Of a DNA stretch of 64,000 nt, positions 52,835 through 61,820 are shown one piece after another (positions within the stretch are counted from its first letter, which is position 1; every line of letters begins with the position of its first letter). The DNA lies in assembly GCA_020845495.1 (NCBI GenBank), contig JADLFM010000166.1, forward strand, positions 186,001-250,000, written 5' to 3'. Source of the DNA: Chloroflexota bacterium. Its GTDB lineage: Bacteria > Chloroflexota > UBA6077 > JACCZL01. The notes below the pieces were generated by a model that ran no database searches, was not told the DNA's origin, and saw only the letters and a program-made list of their open reading frames with translations. The position numbers were made by a program, and so were the translations under genes.

Positions 52835-53989
52835 ATGGCAGTCGAGCCGAGCGGGCAGCGGCAGATCTTGCAAACGGGCGGCGTGGCCTCCTTCCGGACT
52901 CCCCGCTCGGCGGAGCCTGCGAGGGAAGCGCCGTCGGGCGCGGCGCGCGGGACGGCGCCTACGGCTGTCTCCCCTGCGCCCGCCCTCGTGCGGGCCGAGG
53001 CCGAGTTCATCGCGAGCCTGGCCGGCCGTTCGCCGCGTACAGCGTCGACCTACCGCACGGCACTCGCACGCTTTCATGAATTTCTGGTCGCCGCGCGGCT
53101 GGATCCAGCCGCTCGGCGAACCGACGAGCTCGACGGAGCCATCCTCGAACGGTTCTACGGCTGGCTGACACACAGCTACGGACGGGACGACCGCTTCACC
53201 GTCGCGACCTACGTGGCCGGCGTGCGGGCGTTCTGTCGCTTCCTGGCGCGTCGCCACTACCTCGCGCCTGACGTCACCTTCGAGGAGCTCCGGGACAACC
53301 TGCGCGAGGTGATGGGCCGGGTGCCGTACCGCACGCCCCGGATCGACCCGCGCCTGGTGCTGATTGTCACCCATGTCGACGGCCTGCCGCTTCCCCCAGC
53401 CGAGCGCGCGGGCGGCGGGGCCCGCCTGGAAGTGCTGCGCGACCGGGCGCTCGTTCGGACCCTGTTCACCACCGGCATGCGCCGCGAAGAAGTCGCGCGG
53501 CTGAGCCGAGCCGATGTCCAGGATGGCCGTGCCCGCCAGGCGCTCGTCACCGGCAAGGGTGACAAAGAGCGGGTGGTGTTCTTCGACGATGCGGCGCTGG
53601 CAGCCATCCGCGCCTACCTCGATGCCCGCGCCGACCGTTACGTGCCGCTCTTCCTGCGCCACGACCTCGGTCGGGGCCGCGAAGCGGGGCCGGGCGGACG
53701 GCGCTGGCGGCTTTCCCCCAAGGGGGTCTGGGATGTGGTGAAGCGCTACGCCGCCGCCGTCGGGGTGGATGCAACAACCCACGACTTTCGCCATGCCAAG
53801 GCCAGCGTCATGCTCAACCGAGGCGCCAAGCTCTCAGAAGTGCAGGACATCCTGGGACACGCCAGTCCCGAGACCACCAAGAAGATCTATGCCCACTACG
53901 AGACGTCGCACCTGCGAGACGTCTTCGACCGTTACAGCGCATCGGCCGAAGAGCTTGCCGAGGCGCTGGCGGAGCCGCCAGAGCGGTAG
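52835..53989 (+). CDS. Tyrosine recombinase (XerC/D-like integrase)
   Basis: 384 residues: an unconserved 50-residue N terminus, a SAM-like core-binding domain (about 53-145: EFIASLAGRSPRTASTYRTALARFHEFL), then the catalytic domain. Catalytic residues are visible: Arg in FTTGMRREEVARL, Lys in GKGDKERVV, HxxR in THDFRHAKASVML, His in LGHASPETT and Tyr in KKIYAHY. No attachment repeats, excisionase or other mobile genes are nearby, and it follows a glycosyltransferase gene closely. It could be a chromosome-dimer resolvase or a stranded integrase. Confidence 0.9.
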   Translation: MAVEPSGQRQILQTGGVASFRTPRSAEPAREAPSGAARGTAPTAVSPAPALVRAEAEFIASLAGRSPRTASTYRTALARFHEFLVAARLDPAARRTDELDGAILERFYGWLTHSYGRDDRFTVATYVAGVRAFCRFLARRHYLAPDVTFEELRDNLREVMGRVPYRTPRIDPRLVLIVTHVDGLPLPPAERAGGGARLEVLRDRALVRTLFTTGMRREEVARLSRADVQDGRARQALVTGKGDKERVVFFDDAALAAIRAYLDARADRYVPLFLRHDLGRGREAGPGGRRWRLSPKGVWDVVKRYAAAVGVDATTHDFRHAKASVMLNRGAKLSEVQDILGHASPETTKKIYAHYETSHLRDVFDRYSASAEELAEALAEPPER

Positions 53990-54184
53990 CGCCGGCCCGA
54001 GCGTCCGTCCAGTGACGTCGCCCGCGCTCGTATACCGGCCATCAGATCGCCCGCGTGACTCCATCGGTCGATCCTCAATCCAGAACCCGAACCGTGGCAT
54101 AGGCCGGAGCGTCGGGAAATCGTGACCGCTGCTCGTTGCCCGATCCGGAAAGGTACGGATATCATCGGGGCAGGAGGCCCGTCT

Positions 54185-55456
54185 GTGTCCCGCCTTCGGC
54201 CCCCTACGCGTCTGTCCAGCATAGCGCTCACCAGCATCGTCGCGGTGCTCGCCTTCGGGCTGGCGTTCGTCAGCGGTTACCTGTTCGGGCGGTTCGAGCC
54301 GGGCGGCCCGCTCGCCGTTCTCGACAACCTTCAGCCCTCGACCGCGCGGGCCACCGAAGAAGCTGTCCTGTCGAGCGACGAGCAGCAGCGGTTCAGGCTG
54401 TTCTGGGAGACCTGGCAGATCGTCGAGAAGGAGTTCTACGACAAGGGCCAGATCGACCATCAGAAGATGATGTACGGCGCCGTCAAGGGGATGGTGGAGG
54501 CGGTTGGCGACCCGTACACCATCTACATGACGCCCGCTCAGCGCGACGTCAACGAGACCGATCTGCGGGGCTCGTTCGACGGCGTCGGCGTGCAGGTGGA
54601 TCTGCGGGATGGCAAGCTGACGGTCGTCGCGCCCATCGACGACACCCCGGCCGCCAAAGCGGGCATGCGGACCGGAGATATCATCGTTCAAGTCGACGGC
54701 AAGTCGCTGAATGGTAAGTCGCTGAACGACGCGGTCGAGTTGATTCGGGGGCAGCGCGGCACCGACGTCACGCTGACGGTCGCACGGCTGGGCGTCGCGG
54801 ACCCCCTGACGTTCACAATGACCCGGGCCGAGATCAAGATGAAGTCGGTCCGAACTCGACTGCTCGACCATCAGGTCGGATACGTGCGGATCAGCACCTT
54901 TTCGGCTTCGACGGGGTCCGAGATGGCGACGGCGATGCAAGACTTGATGGCGCAGCAGCCGCACGGCGTCGTCATCGACCTGCGCGCGAATCCCGGTGGA
55001 TACCTGCATACGGCTGTCGAAACGGCGGGGCAGTTCCTCACCAGCGGTAGCGTCGTGCTGTACCAGGTGAGTGGCGACGGCAGCCGCAAGATCTACAAGA
55101 CCGACTCAGCCGGCGCCGCGACTGACGCCAAACTGGTCGTGCTCGTCAACAAGGGCACGGCCAGTGCCTCAGAGATCCTGGCCGGCGCGCTGCGTGACAA
55201 CGGGCGGGCGATCCTGATCGGCGAGCAGACGTTCGGCAAGGGCACGGTCCAGAACGTGCACCAACTGAGCGACAAGTCGGGTCTGCGGGTGACCACCGCC
55301 CAATGGCTGACGCCAAACGAGCAGCGCCTCCAGGGGGTCGGATTGACGCCGGACCGGATCGTCGCGCTGCCGGCCGACACCCCGGCGACGACCGATCCGA
55401 CGGTCCAGACCGATCCGCAGGTCGACGCCGCCATCCAGTACATCCTCGCGAGCTAA
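54185..55456 (+). CDS. ctpA: C-terminal processing peptidase (S41 family)
   Basis: 423 residues. An N-terminal membrane anchor (IALTSIVAVLAFGLAFVSGYLFG), then a PDZ domain (about 105-190: GVGVQVDLRDGKLTVVAPIDDTPAAKAGMRTGDIIVQVDG) and the S41 protease domain with the catalytic Ser in GTASASEILAGAL and Lys in FGKGTVQ. It cleaves C-terminal tails of envelope proteins. The GTG at 54185 is preferred because AGGAGG lies 7 bases before it; the frame is open to 54122. smpB follows 27 bases later in the same direction. Confidence 0.94.
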   Translation: MSRLRPPTRLSSIALTSIVAVLAFGLAFVSGYLFGRFEPGGPLAVLDNLQPSTARATEEAVLSSDEQQRFRLFWETWQIVEKEFYDKGQIDHQKMMYGAVKGMVEAVGDPYTIYMTPAQRDVNETDLRGSFDGVGVQVDLRDGKLTVVAPIDDTPAAKAGMRTGDIIVQVDGKSLNGKSLNDAVELIRGQRGTDVTLTVARLGVADPLTFTMTRAEIKMKSVRTRLLDHQVGYVRISTFSASTGSEMATAMQDLMAQQPHGVVIDLRANPGGYLHTAVETAGQFLTSGSVVLYQVSGDGSRKIYKTDSAGAATDAKLVVLVNKGTASASEILAGALRDNGRAILIGEQTFGKGTVQNVHQLSDKSGLRVTTAQWLTPNEQRLQGVGLTPDRIVALPADTPATTDPTVQTDPQVDAAIQYILAS

Positions 55457-55483
55457 GGCTCCAGAGTTGAGGGAGGGCCGGCG

Positions 55484-55999
55484 ATGGCTGGCAAGTCGGC
55501 GGCCGCTGCAAAGAAGGCGGACGGCGCCGCCAAACCGAGCGAGCGTGTCTTCGCCACGAACCGCAAAGCGTTCCACGACTACCACATCCTGGAGTCGCTG
55601 GAGGCCGGGATCGAGCTGACCGGGACCGAGATCAAGTCGGTGCGTGCGGGCAAGGTCAATTTGCGCGATGGCTACGGTAGAGTGCAAAACGGCGAGGTCT
55701 GGCTGTATAATGTGCACGTCTCGCCATACGAGCAGGGCAACCGCTGGAACCACGAGCCGGATCGGCCGCGACGGCTGTTGCTCCACAAGGGGGAGATCGC
55801 CCGGCTGGGGGTGAAGAGCAAAGAAGAGGGGCTGACGCTGGTCCCGCTCCGGATGTACGCGAAGCGCGGCAATGCCAAAGTCGAGCTTGCAGTGGTCCGG
55901 GGGAAGAAGCAATACGACAAGCGCGCCACGATCGCGGACCGCGATGCGCGGCGAGAGCTCGATCGGGTTGTGAAGGAAGCGTACGCACGGGGACGCTAG
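55484..55999 (+). CDS. smpB: SsrA-binding protein SmpB
   Basis: tmRNA partner in ribosome rescue, 171 residues. Core OB-fold motifs: FATNRKAFHDYHILESLEAGIELTGTEIKSVRAGKVNLRDGYGRV, NVHVSPYEQGNRWNHEPDRPRRLLLHKGEIARL, and the basic tail KKQYDKRATIADRDARRELDRVVKEAYARGR. The N terminus is longer than usual (about 20 extra residues, Lys/Ala-rich). The ATG has a GGGAGGG site. The last 11 bases of the gene are the first 11 bases of the tmRNA. Confidence 0.97.
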   Translation: MAGKSAAAAKKADGAAKPSERVFATNRKAFHDYHILESLEAGIELTGTEIKSVRAGKVNLRDGYGRVQNGEVWLYNVHVSPYEQGNRWNHEPDRPRRLLLHKGEIARLGVKSKEEGLTLVPLRMYAKRGNAKVELAVVRGKKQYDKRATIADRDARRELDRVVKEAYARGR

Positions 56000-56342
56000 G
56001 TTTCGACAGGGGAGGAGGGTCGGAGAACGCAGGCCGAGGTGCCATCGCCCTCGTTAATCAGGTGGCAAGCCAGTAACTGGCACCAACGAACTAGCCCTCG
56101 CTGCTTAATCCCAGCGAGCGTCTGCCCGGCCTCGTTCTGGTGGGTCGGTAACAGGCGTCACCAAAGCCGGAATGCTGTCAGCCGGACCGTCTTCTAGGGC
56201 TGACTCAAGATCAGAGGGCTGGCGTCGCGGAACCCGGTCGGCAGGGGTCCGTGGCGCGAGATCAAAGAGCCGACTAAGCCTGTAGCTGGTCTCGATCTGA
56301 GTCGCTCTGGACGAGGGGTTCGATTCCCCTCCGTCTCCACCA
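55989..56342 (+). ncRNA. ssrA: Transfer-messenger RNA (tmRNA)
   Basis: One-piece tmRNA of 354 bases. The 5' end GGGGACG (55989-55995) pairs with CGTCTCC (56332-56338), followed by A and an encoded CCA (56340-56342). The diagnostic GGTTTCGACAGGGG follows the acceptor, and the T arm is GAGGGGTTCGATTCCCCTC. The tag frame ends TGTNELALAA before TAA (56106-56108). The resume codon is probably GGT (56061) or GGC (56064), giving a tag of about 14-15 residues ending in the ALAA protease signal. Its 5' end overlaps the smpB stop codon region. Confidence 0.97.
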
Positions 56343-56352
56343 CATCGGCCGA

Positions 56353-56384
56353 ACGGCCCGCCCGGTGTCCCCGGCGCGGGCCGT
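56353..56384 (+). terminator. Hairpin after ssrA
   Basis: A 9-bp stem (ACGGCCCGC with GCGGGCCGT), 10 bases after the tmRNA CCA end, lies before the convergent mutL. No T run follows. Confidence 0.6.
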
Positions 56385-56429
56385 CTGGCATTCCAGAGGT
56401 CGCCGTCTTCCCGTCGCGTCGTCGAGGAG

Positions 56430-58061
56430 TCAGTAGAGACGCCCGAACTCCTTCGCAAGCTGGTGGTGGCTGAGCAGGATGGCGGTGGGCCGGCCGTGCG
56501 AGCAGGCCTGACAGAGATCGGCTTCGCCAAGCCGTTCCAGCAGCGCCAGCATCTCCGTCTCGGAGAGTCGGTCGCCGGCCCGGACGGCGGCATGGCACGA
56601 GAACAGGATGGCTAACCGCTCGCGCCAGTCGCCGGGCGGAGCTTCGTCGGCCAGCTCTTCAAGGGCGGAGCGGAGCGCCGCAAGCGGCTCGCGCTCGGCG
56701 AGTGGGGCCGGCACCGAACGGACGAGTAGCGCCGCGTCCCCGAATGGTTCGGCATCGTAGCCCAGGCTAGTAAGTGCCTCCAGATGCTCGCGCACGACGG
56801 CGGCCACCCTCGGGGTCAGCTCCACCACGGCCGGTTCGAGGAAGATCTGGCGCTCACCGCGCTGCTCCAAGGCGGCATGCACTGCTTCGAGCAGGACGCG
56901 CTCGTGCGCGGCGTGCTGATCGACCAGGTACAGGCCAGCATTCCCCTCGGCGATGATGTAGGTGCTGCCGGCCTGCCCCAGCACACGCAGCCCGCGCGTC
57001 CAGCCACCCCCGTCACGCTGGCTGTCATCAACGTCCGGTGCGGCTCCGCCGAAGAGGCGCGGTCCGCCGGCAGTCGCGAGCGTCCGGCGGATCGCGCGCT
57101 GGAGCGCCCCGAACACGGAACGCTCGTGCAGCAAGCGGACCTCGCTCTTGCGGGGGTGGACGTTGACATCGACGTCGCCGGGCGGCACCCGTAGGTCAAG
57201 GACGGCAATCGGGAAACGGCCAACCGGAACGAGCGTGCGGTACGCCGCGTCGATGGCGTAGCCTAGGCTGCGACTCTGAACCCAGCGGCGATTGACGAGC
57301 AGGGTGATGCCGGCTCGCGTCGGCAGGGTCGCGTCGCCCCAGCCCAGGCAGCCGGCCACGGTCACGCGGTTGCCATCGGCCTCGTCTGGCTCGATCGCGG
57401 CGAGGTACCCCACCACGCCGCGCCCGTGGACCGCTTCCACGGCACTCGCGAGGTCGCCGTCGCCCGGCGTCTCCAGCACCCGGCGACCGTCGAGGCGCAC
57501 CGTGAAGGCGATCTCGGGGTACGCGAGCGCCAGAGTGGCGAGCAGGACGGTGATCTGGCCACCCTCGCCGGTCTTGCCACGCAGGAACTTGCGGCGGGCC
57601 GGAAGGTCGCCGAACAGGTCGAGGACGCTCATCGTGGTACCGGGCGTGCGCGTCGCCGGCTCAGGCGGGTCGGGCATGCCGCTGCGCACCCGAACGTACC
57701 AGCCGTGCGGCTCGTCGGCCGAGCGGGTCAGGCAGTCGATGTCGGCGACGGCCGCGATGCTCGGAAGCGCCTCGCCACGAAAGCCGAGCGTCGCCACCGC
57801 GTCCAGGTCGACATCGGAGCTGAGCTTGCTCGTCGCGTGGCGCTCGAAGGCGAGCGGCACGTCGTCGGCCGCGATGCCAGCCCCGTCGTCCGACACCCGG
57901 ATCAGGCCGAGCCCACCCGCCTCGACCTCGACGGTGATCCGACGAGCGCCGGCGTCAATCGCGTTCTCGACCAGTTCTTTGACCACCGACGCTGGCCGCT
58001 CGACCACCTCGCCGGCGGCGATCCGGGCGGCGACGGCCGGCGTCAGACGACGGATGGGCAC
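56430..58061 (-). CDS. mutL: DNA mismatch repair protein MutL, endonuclease type
   Basis: 543 residues. GHKL ATPase N terminus (IAAGEVVERPASVVKELVENAIDAGA, DDGAGI, TLGFRGEALPSI). The C-terminal domain carries the endonuclease motif DQHAAHERVLLE (pattern DQHA-x2-E-x4-E), plus SCHAAVRAGD and CSHGRPT. A MutL of this type nicks the new strand itself, which fits the lack of MutH outside gammaproteobacteria. The GTG start directly abuts the mutS stop, so the two are translationally coupled. Confidence 0.96.
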   Translation of the reverse strand: MPIRRLTPAVAARIAAGEVVERPASVVKELVENAIDAGARRITVEVEAGGLGLIRVSDDGAGIAADDVPLAFERHATSKLSSDVDLDAVATLGFRGEALPSIAAVADIDCLTRSADEPHGWYVRVRSGMPDPPEPATRTPGTTMSVLDLFGDLPARRKFLRGKTGEGGQITVLLATLALAYPEIAFTVRLDGRRVLETPGDGDLASAVEAVHGRGVVGYLAAIEPDEADGNRVTVAGCLGWGDATLPTRAGITLLVNRRWVQSRSLGYAIDAAYRTLVPVGRFPIAVLDLRVPPGDVDVNVHPRKSEVRLLHERSVFGALQRAIRRTLATAGGPRLFGGAAPDVDDSQRDGGGWTRGLRVLGQAGSTYIIAEGNAGLYLVDQHAAHERVLLEAVHAALEQRGERQIFLEPAVVELTPRVAAVVREHLEALTSLGYDAEPFGDAALLVRSVPAPLAEREPLAALRSALEELADEAPPGDWRERLAILFSCHAAVRAGDRLSETEMLALLERLGEADLCQACSHGRPTAILLSHHQLAKEFGRLY

Positions 58062-60911
58062 CTAGTCAGCTCCATCGGCGTCTGGGCTGCTCGGACGACG
58101 CGCGGCGGCGTCTCGAAGCAACGGCGACACGCTGTTGGGACGCGGAGTGACAGCGCCTGAGAGCGGCACGTCGGCCAGGAGGCGCGTAAGCTCGATCAAC
58201 TCGGTCAGAGCTTCCAGGGGCGTCATCTGGAGCGGATCAAGCTGACGGAGGCGGCGCAACGTCGTGCACTCGGCGGCTGACGGCAACGCGGGCAGGGAGG
58301 TGGGGGCACCTCCCTGCCCGTTCGAGTTGGCTCCAGAGTCGAGCGGTACCCTGCCCGAGCTGTCGAGTGACGAACGGGCTGGACCGCGTTCGCGCTCCAA
58401 TTCAGCGAGGATCGCCATGGCGCGGCTGGTGACTGGCTGCGGAACGCCGGCCAGCCGCGCGACGTGGACCCCGTAGCTCCGATCGGCGGCACCTGGGACG
58501 ACGCGATGCAGGAACACGACGTGCTCGCCGCGCTCCAGCACCTCCACCTGAAGGCTTTCGACACGCTCGAGCGTGTCGGCAAGGTCGGCCAACTCGTGGT
58601 AATGGGTGGCAAAGAGGGTCTTGCAGCCCAGGCGCGGGTTGTCATGGATGTGCTCGACCACCGCGCGGGCCACGGCGATCCCATCGAAGGTGCTGGTGCC
58701 CCGCCCGATCTCGTCCAGCACCAGCAGGCTACGGGGCGTGGCGTTGCGCAGGATGTTGGCGGTTTCGATCATCTCGACCATGAACGTGCTGCGCTGGGCC
58801 GCCAGGTCGTCCTGGGCGCCCACTCGCGCGAAGATTCGATCGACGATGCCGAGCCGCACGGACTGGGCGGGCACGTAGCTGCCGATCTGCGCTACCAGCA
58901 CGATCGTCGCGACCTGTCGGAGATAGGTCGACTTGCCCGCCATGTTCGGGCCGGTCAGCACGGCGAGCACTGCGTGCTCCCCGCCGAGGCGGGTGTCGTT
59001 CGGGACGAAGCCGTCGACGTCCAACGTCCGCTCGACGACTGGATGCCGCCCGGCCACGATCTCCAGCACGTCGCTGTCGACAAGCTCGGGCCGCACGTAG
59101 CCGCGACGGACGGCGGTCTCGGCAAAGCCAGTCAGGGCGTCGAGGGAGGCGAGCGCGCCAGCCGCGTCGAGCAGCGGACGGGCGGCGGCGGCGGCGGCGT
59201 CGAGCAGTTCAGCGTAGACGGCGCGCTCCAGCCGCACGATCTCCTCCTGAGCCGTACGGACCCGTAGCTCGTATTCCTGAAGCTCGGCCGTAACAAACCG
59301 TTCGACGGTTGCCAGGGTCTGCTTGCGGACGTAACCAAGCCGCTCGACATGCTCGGCGACGCTGGCGGCGCCAGTGGCCTCGCGCTGATAGTAATCGGTG
59401 GGCTGGCTCAGGGCGGCGCGGGACAGCTCCAGGTAGTAACCGAAGACGCGGTTGTAGCCAACCTTCAGGTGCTTGACGCCGGTCCGCTCGCGCTCGGAGC
59501 GCTCCAGGCGAGCGATCCAGGCTCGGGTGTCGCCGGCCAGCGTGCGAACCTCGTCAAGCTCCTGGCAGCGTCCGGTCCGGACGATCCCTTCGCCGAACTG
59601 GGCCGGGGGCGGGTCTTCGACCGTTCGCTCAGCGTCATCGGCCAGGGTATCGAAGTCGGCCAATCGAGAGCGAAGCCCACCAAGTAGGGCGTCCGACGCC
59701 TCCACTATGCACTCGCGTACCGAGGGCAGCAGCCGACAGGCAGCAGCGAGTGCCAGCATGTCGCGGGGGCTGAGGCTGCGCTGGGCTGCCTTGCCGCCCA
59801 GTCGCTCCAGGTCCGGTAGCGCGGCCAGCAGGTCTCCGAGCCGACCACGCGCCGTCCGGTGCTCGACCAGCCAGTTGACGGCGTCCTGACGCTCGTGAAT
59901 GGCATCGGCGTCCAGGAGCGGTCGGGTGAGCCAGTGCCGGAGCAGGCGGGCGCCCATCGTGGTGCGCGTCTCGTCGATAGCCTCCAGGAGCGAACCTGCT
60001 CGGCCTCCGGAGCGCAGCCCGGCCGTCAATTCCAGGCTCCGCCGAGTCGCACCGTCGAGGACCATCGCACCCGCGACATCGTACAGTTCCACCCGGTCGA
60101 GCAGCGCCATCGCGGATGGTAATGTCTCCTCGACGTACTCCAGCAACGCGGCCGTCGCCCGCGCGGCGAGCGGGCGCTCGTCGAATCCGAGGCTCGCCAC
60201 GGTACCAGCCTGGAACTGGCGTCGGAGTCGTTCGGCGGCGCGGTGTGGCGCAAACGTCGTCGGGCCGCGCGGGGTGGGGCGGGCACCCGGCGGCAACAGA
60301 TCGACGAGGGCAGCCTCATCTTCGGCCGTCTCGCCGGGCACGAGGCACTCGACCGGGCCAAGCCGCAGCATTTCGGCGGACAGGAGGGAGCGCCAGGACG
60401 GGCCGGCGACTTCCGTCGCGGCGAGCAGGCCGGTGCTGACGTCGGCGAAGGCGAGCCCGGCCCCGCTGCGCTCGGGGACGATAGCAGCCAGGAAGTTGTT
60501 GGCACGCGCCGGCAGCAAGCCATCTTCGACGAGCGTACCGGGACTGACGACCCGCACGACCTCACGCCGCACCAGCCCTCGGGCGGGCACGTCGCCGATC
60601 TGATCGCAGAGGGCGACGCGGTGGCCCTGCCCGATCAACTTCGCGATGTATCCCTCGGCGGCCTGATACGGCACGCCGGCCATCGGGATGCGCTCACCAC
60701 GGCCCATGTCGCGGCCGGTGAGCACGATGTCGAGGGCACGCGCCACAATCTTCGCGTCCTCGTCGAACGTCTCGTAGAAGTCACCGAGCCGGAAGAAGAG
60801 GATGGCGTCGGGATGGCGCGCCTTCACCTCCAGGTACTGCCGCCGAACGGGCGTGGTCGGCAGGAACTCGGAGCCAAGGAGCGCTAACTGGTCGATGTCG
60901 GCCTTGGGCAC
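58062..60911 (-). CDS. mutS: DNA mismatch repair protein MutS
   Basis: 949 residues. The mismatch-recognition Phe-x-Glu is in FFRLGDFYETF near residue 40. The ATPase has Walker A TGPNMAGKSTYLRQVA, then DEIGRGTSTFDG and FATHYHELADLA. A Ser/Gly-rich stretch of about 40 residues interrupts the C-terminal part before the last helices (QLDPLQMTPLEALTELIELTRLL). It is the first gene of a mutS-mutL operon with a promoter about 80 bases upstream. Confidence 0.97.
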   Translation of the reverse strand: MPKADIDQLALLGSEFLPTTPVRRQYLEVKARHPDAILFFRLGDFYETFDEDAKIVARALDIVLTGRDMGRGERIPMAGVPYQAAEGYIAKLIGQGHRVALCDQIGDVPARGLVRREVVRVVSPGTLVEDGLLPARANNFLAAIVPERSGAGLAFADVSTGLLAATEVAGPSWRSLLSAEMLRLGPVECLVPGETAEDEAALVDLLPPGARPTPRGPTTFAPHRAAERLRRQFQAGTVASLGFDERPLAARATAALLEYVEETLPSAMALLDRVELYDVAGAMVLDGATRRSLELTAGLRSGGRAGSLLEAIDETRTTMGARLLRHWLTRPLLDADAIHERQDAVNWLVEHRTARGRLGDLLAALPDLERLGGKAAQRSLSPRDMLALAAACRLLPSVRECIVEASDALLGGLRSRLADFDTLADDAERTVEDPPPAQFGEGIVRTGRCQELDEVRTLAGDTRAWIARLERSERERTGVKHLKVGYNRVFGYYLELSRAALSQPTDYYQREATGAASVAEHVERLGYVRKQTLATVERFVTAELQEYELRVRTAQEEIVRLERAVYAELLDAAAAAARPLLDAAGALASLDALTGFAETAVRRGYVRPELVDSDVLEIVAGRHPVVERTLDVDGFVPNDTRLGGEHAVLAVLTGPNMAGKSTYLRQVATIVLVAQIGSYVPAQSVRLGIVDRIFARVGAQDDLAAQRSTFMVEMIETANILRNATPRSLLVLDEIGRGTSTFDGIAVARAVVEHIHDNPRLGCKTLFATHYHELADLADTLERVESLQVEVLERGEHVVFLHRVVPGAADRSYGVHVARLAGVPQPVTSRAMAILAELERERGPARSSLDSSGRVPLDSGANSNGQGGAPTSLPALPSAAECTTLRRLRQLDPLQMTPLEALTELIELTRLLADVPLSGAVTPRPNSVSPLLRDAAARRPSSPDADGAD

Positions 60912-60989
60912 GTCGCTTCAGGGTCCAGGCGTCGCGGTCCGGGCGATGAGCCGTGTGTGGAGTGGCACGGCTACTTCGACGGCCGGCCG

Positions 60990-60998
60990 AGTATAGCA
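60990..60998 (-). promoter_or_regulatory. Extended -10 promoter of mutS-mutL
   Basis: TGCTATACT on the minus strand. With its surroundings (GTGCTATACTCG) it matches the polyprenyl synthase promoter almost base for base. The predicted leader is about 72 bases. Confidence 0.6.
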
Positions 60999-61185
60999 CC
61001 GCGCTGCCGCCAGAACGCCGCGCGGATCGGGCGAATCGGACGGAGATGGGGCGTCTCCCTCGCCTTCCAACTCCCCTTGTCGCACGCAACTCTGCTCACC
61101 CCTAGCCCATTCTTCTGCATGCGGGATCAGGGGACCAGGAGGAATACGCTGCCGTGCTGGCATGCCGGCTGCTGGCGTCCGGAGT

Positions 61186-61215
61186 TTGCGTGACGGCGGC
61201 TGAGCGGCCTATACT
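61186..61215 (+). promoter_or_regulatory. Promoter of tRNA-Glu
   Basis: TTGCGT (61186-61191), an 18-base spacer and TATACT (61210-61215), with a predicted start near 61222, 17 bases before the mature tRNA. Confidence 0.65.
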
Positions 61216-61238
61216 AGCGTCTGGTCGTTGGACCGCCT

Positions 61239-61312
61239 GCCGCGTTCGTCTAGCGGCCTAGGACACCGCCCTCTCAAGGCGGAGACCACGGGTTCGAATC
61301 CCGTACGCGGTA
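61239..61312 (+). tRNA. tRNA-Glu (anticodon CTC)
   Basis: A full cloverleaf can be drawn. The acceptor is GCCGCGT with ACGCGGT (one G-T pair), the anticodon stem is CCGCC/GGCGG with loop CTCTCAA (anticodon CTC, reading GAG), and the T arm is CACGGGTTCGAATCCCGTA. The sequence TTCGTCTAGCGGCCTAGGACACCG in the D-arm region is typical of bacterial tRNA-Glu. CCA is not encoded. Confidence 0.96.
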
Positions 61313-61318
61313 CCTTTC

Positions 61319-61344
61319 GGGGCCGGGAGTGCACTCCCGGCCCC
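61319..61344 (+). terminator. Terminator after tRNA-Glu
   Basis: Perfect GC-rich palindrome, GGGGCCGGGAGTG and its complement, 7 bases after the tRNA, followed by AACGTTATT. Confidence 0.75.
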
Positions 61345-61516
61345 AACGTTATTCAGACCTGGGTGAGTGCCCCAAGCACTCGCCGGGCGACGCTCAGATG
61401 CGGTGGGTTCGCGGGCCGGCGCTCTCACGTCGGCGTTCAGATTCCGGTCAATCGGACCCCTGGAGCGGTGGCCGCGCCGGCGGTATCCTAATCCGGAGCG
61501 TCGAGGAGGATGTTCC

Positions 61517-61690
61517 ATGCCGTTTTCACTCGGCCCCGTCGAGTTCATCCTGATCCTGGTGGTCTTCTTTATCTTCTTTGGCGCCGGCAAGCTCGGCGAT
61601 TTCGGAGGCGCCATCGGGAAGGGCATCAAGAACTTCCGCGAGAGCGCCGGCCTCACCGACAAGAAGGACAAGGACCACCCGTCGAAGTAA
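61517..61690 (+). CDS. tatA: Sec-independent translocase protein TatA
   Basis: 57-residue pore-forming subunit of the twin-arginine pathway. It has a short N-terminal membrane helix (LGPVEFILILVVFFIFFGAGKL), the family hinge (FGAGKLGDFG, compare FGPKKLPELG), an amphipathic helix (GGAIGKGIKNFRE) and a charged tail. The ATG at 61517 has AGGAGGA 6 bases upstream. No tatC is in the window. Confidence 0.9.
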   Translation: MPFSLGPVEFILILVVFFIFFGAGKLGDFGGAIGKGIKNFRESAGLTDKKDKDHPSK

Positions 61691-61820
61691 TGTGGCGTCC
61701 TCAGCGCACGCATGACGGTGCGCCGTCCGTTGTTGACTGGGTCTGGCGAGTCCGTCGCGGTCATATCAGAAGCGCCACGTTGCGCCTGGGAGCGGCCGGG
61801 GAGGCGGTGCGGCAGCGGCG

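Larger units (their letters stand above)
60912..61238. other. 327-base gap between mutS and tRNA-Glu
   Basis: Contains the mutS promoter at 60990 and the tRNA promoter at 61186-61215. The stretch 61040-61180 shows nothing I can support. Confidence 0.6.

Noticed and set aside
55706..55711. TATAAT within smpB as an ssrA promoter
   Set aside because: It lies 278 bases before the tmRNA 5' end, lacks a good -35, and is inside coding sequence.
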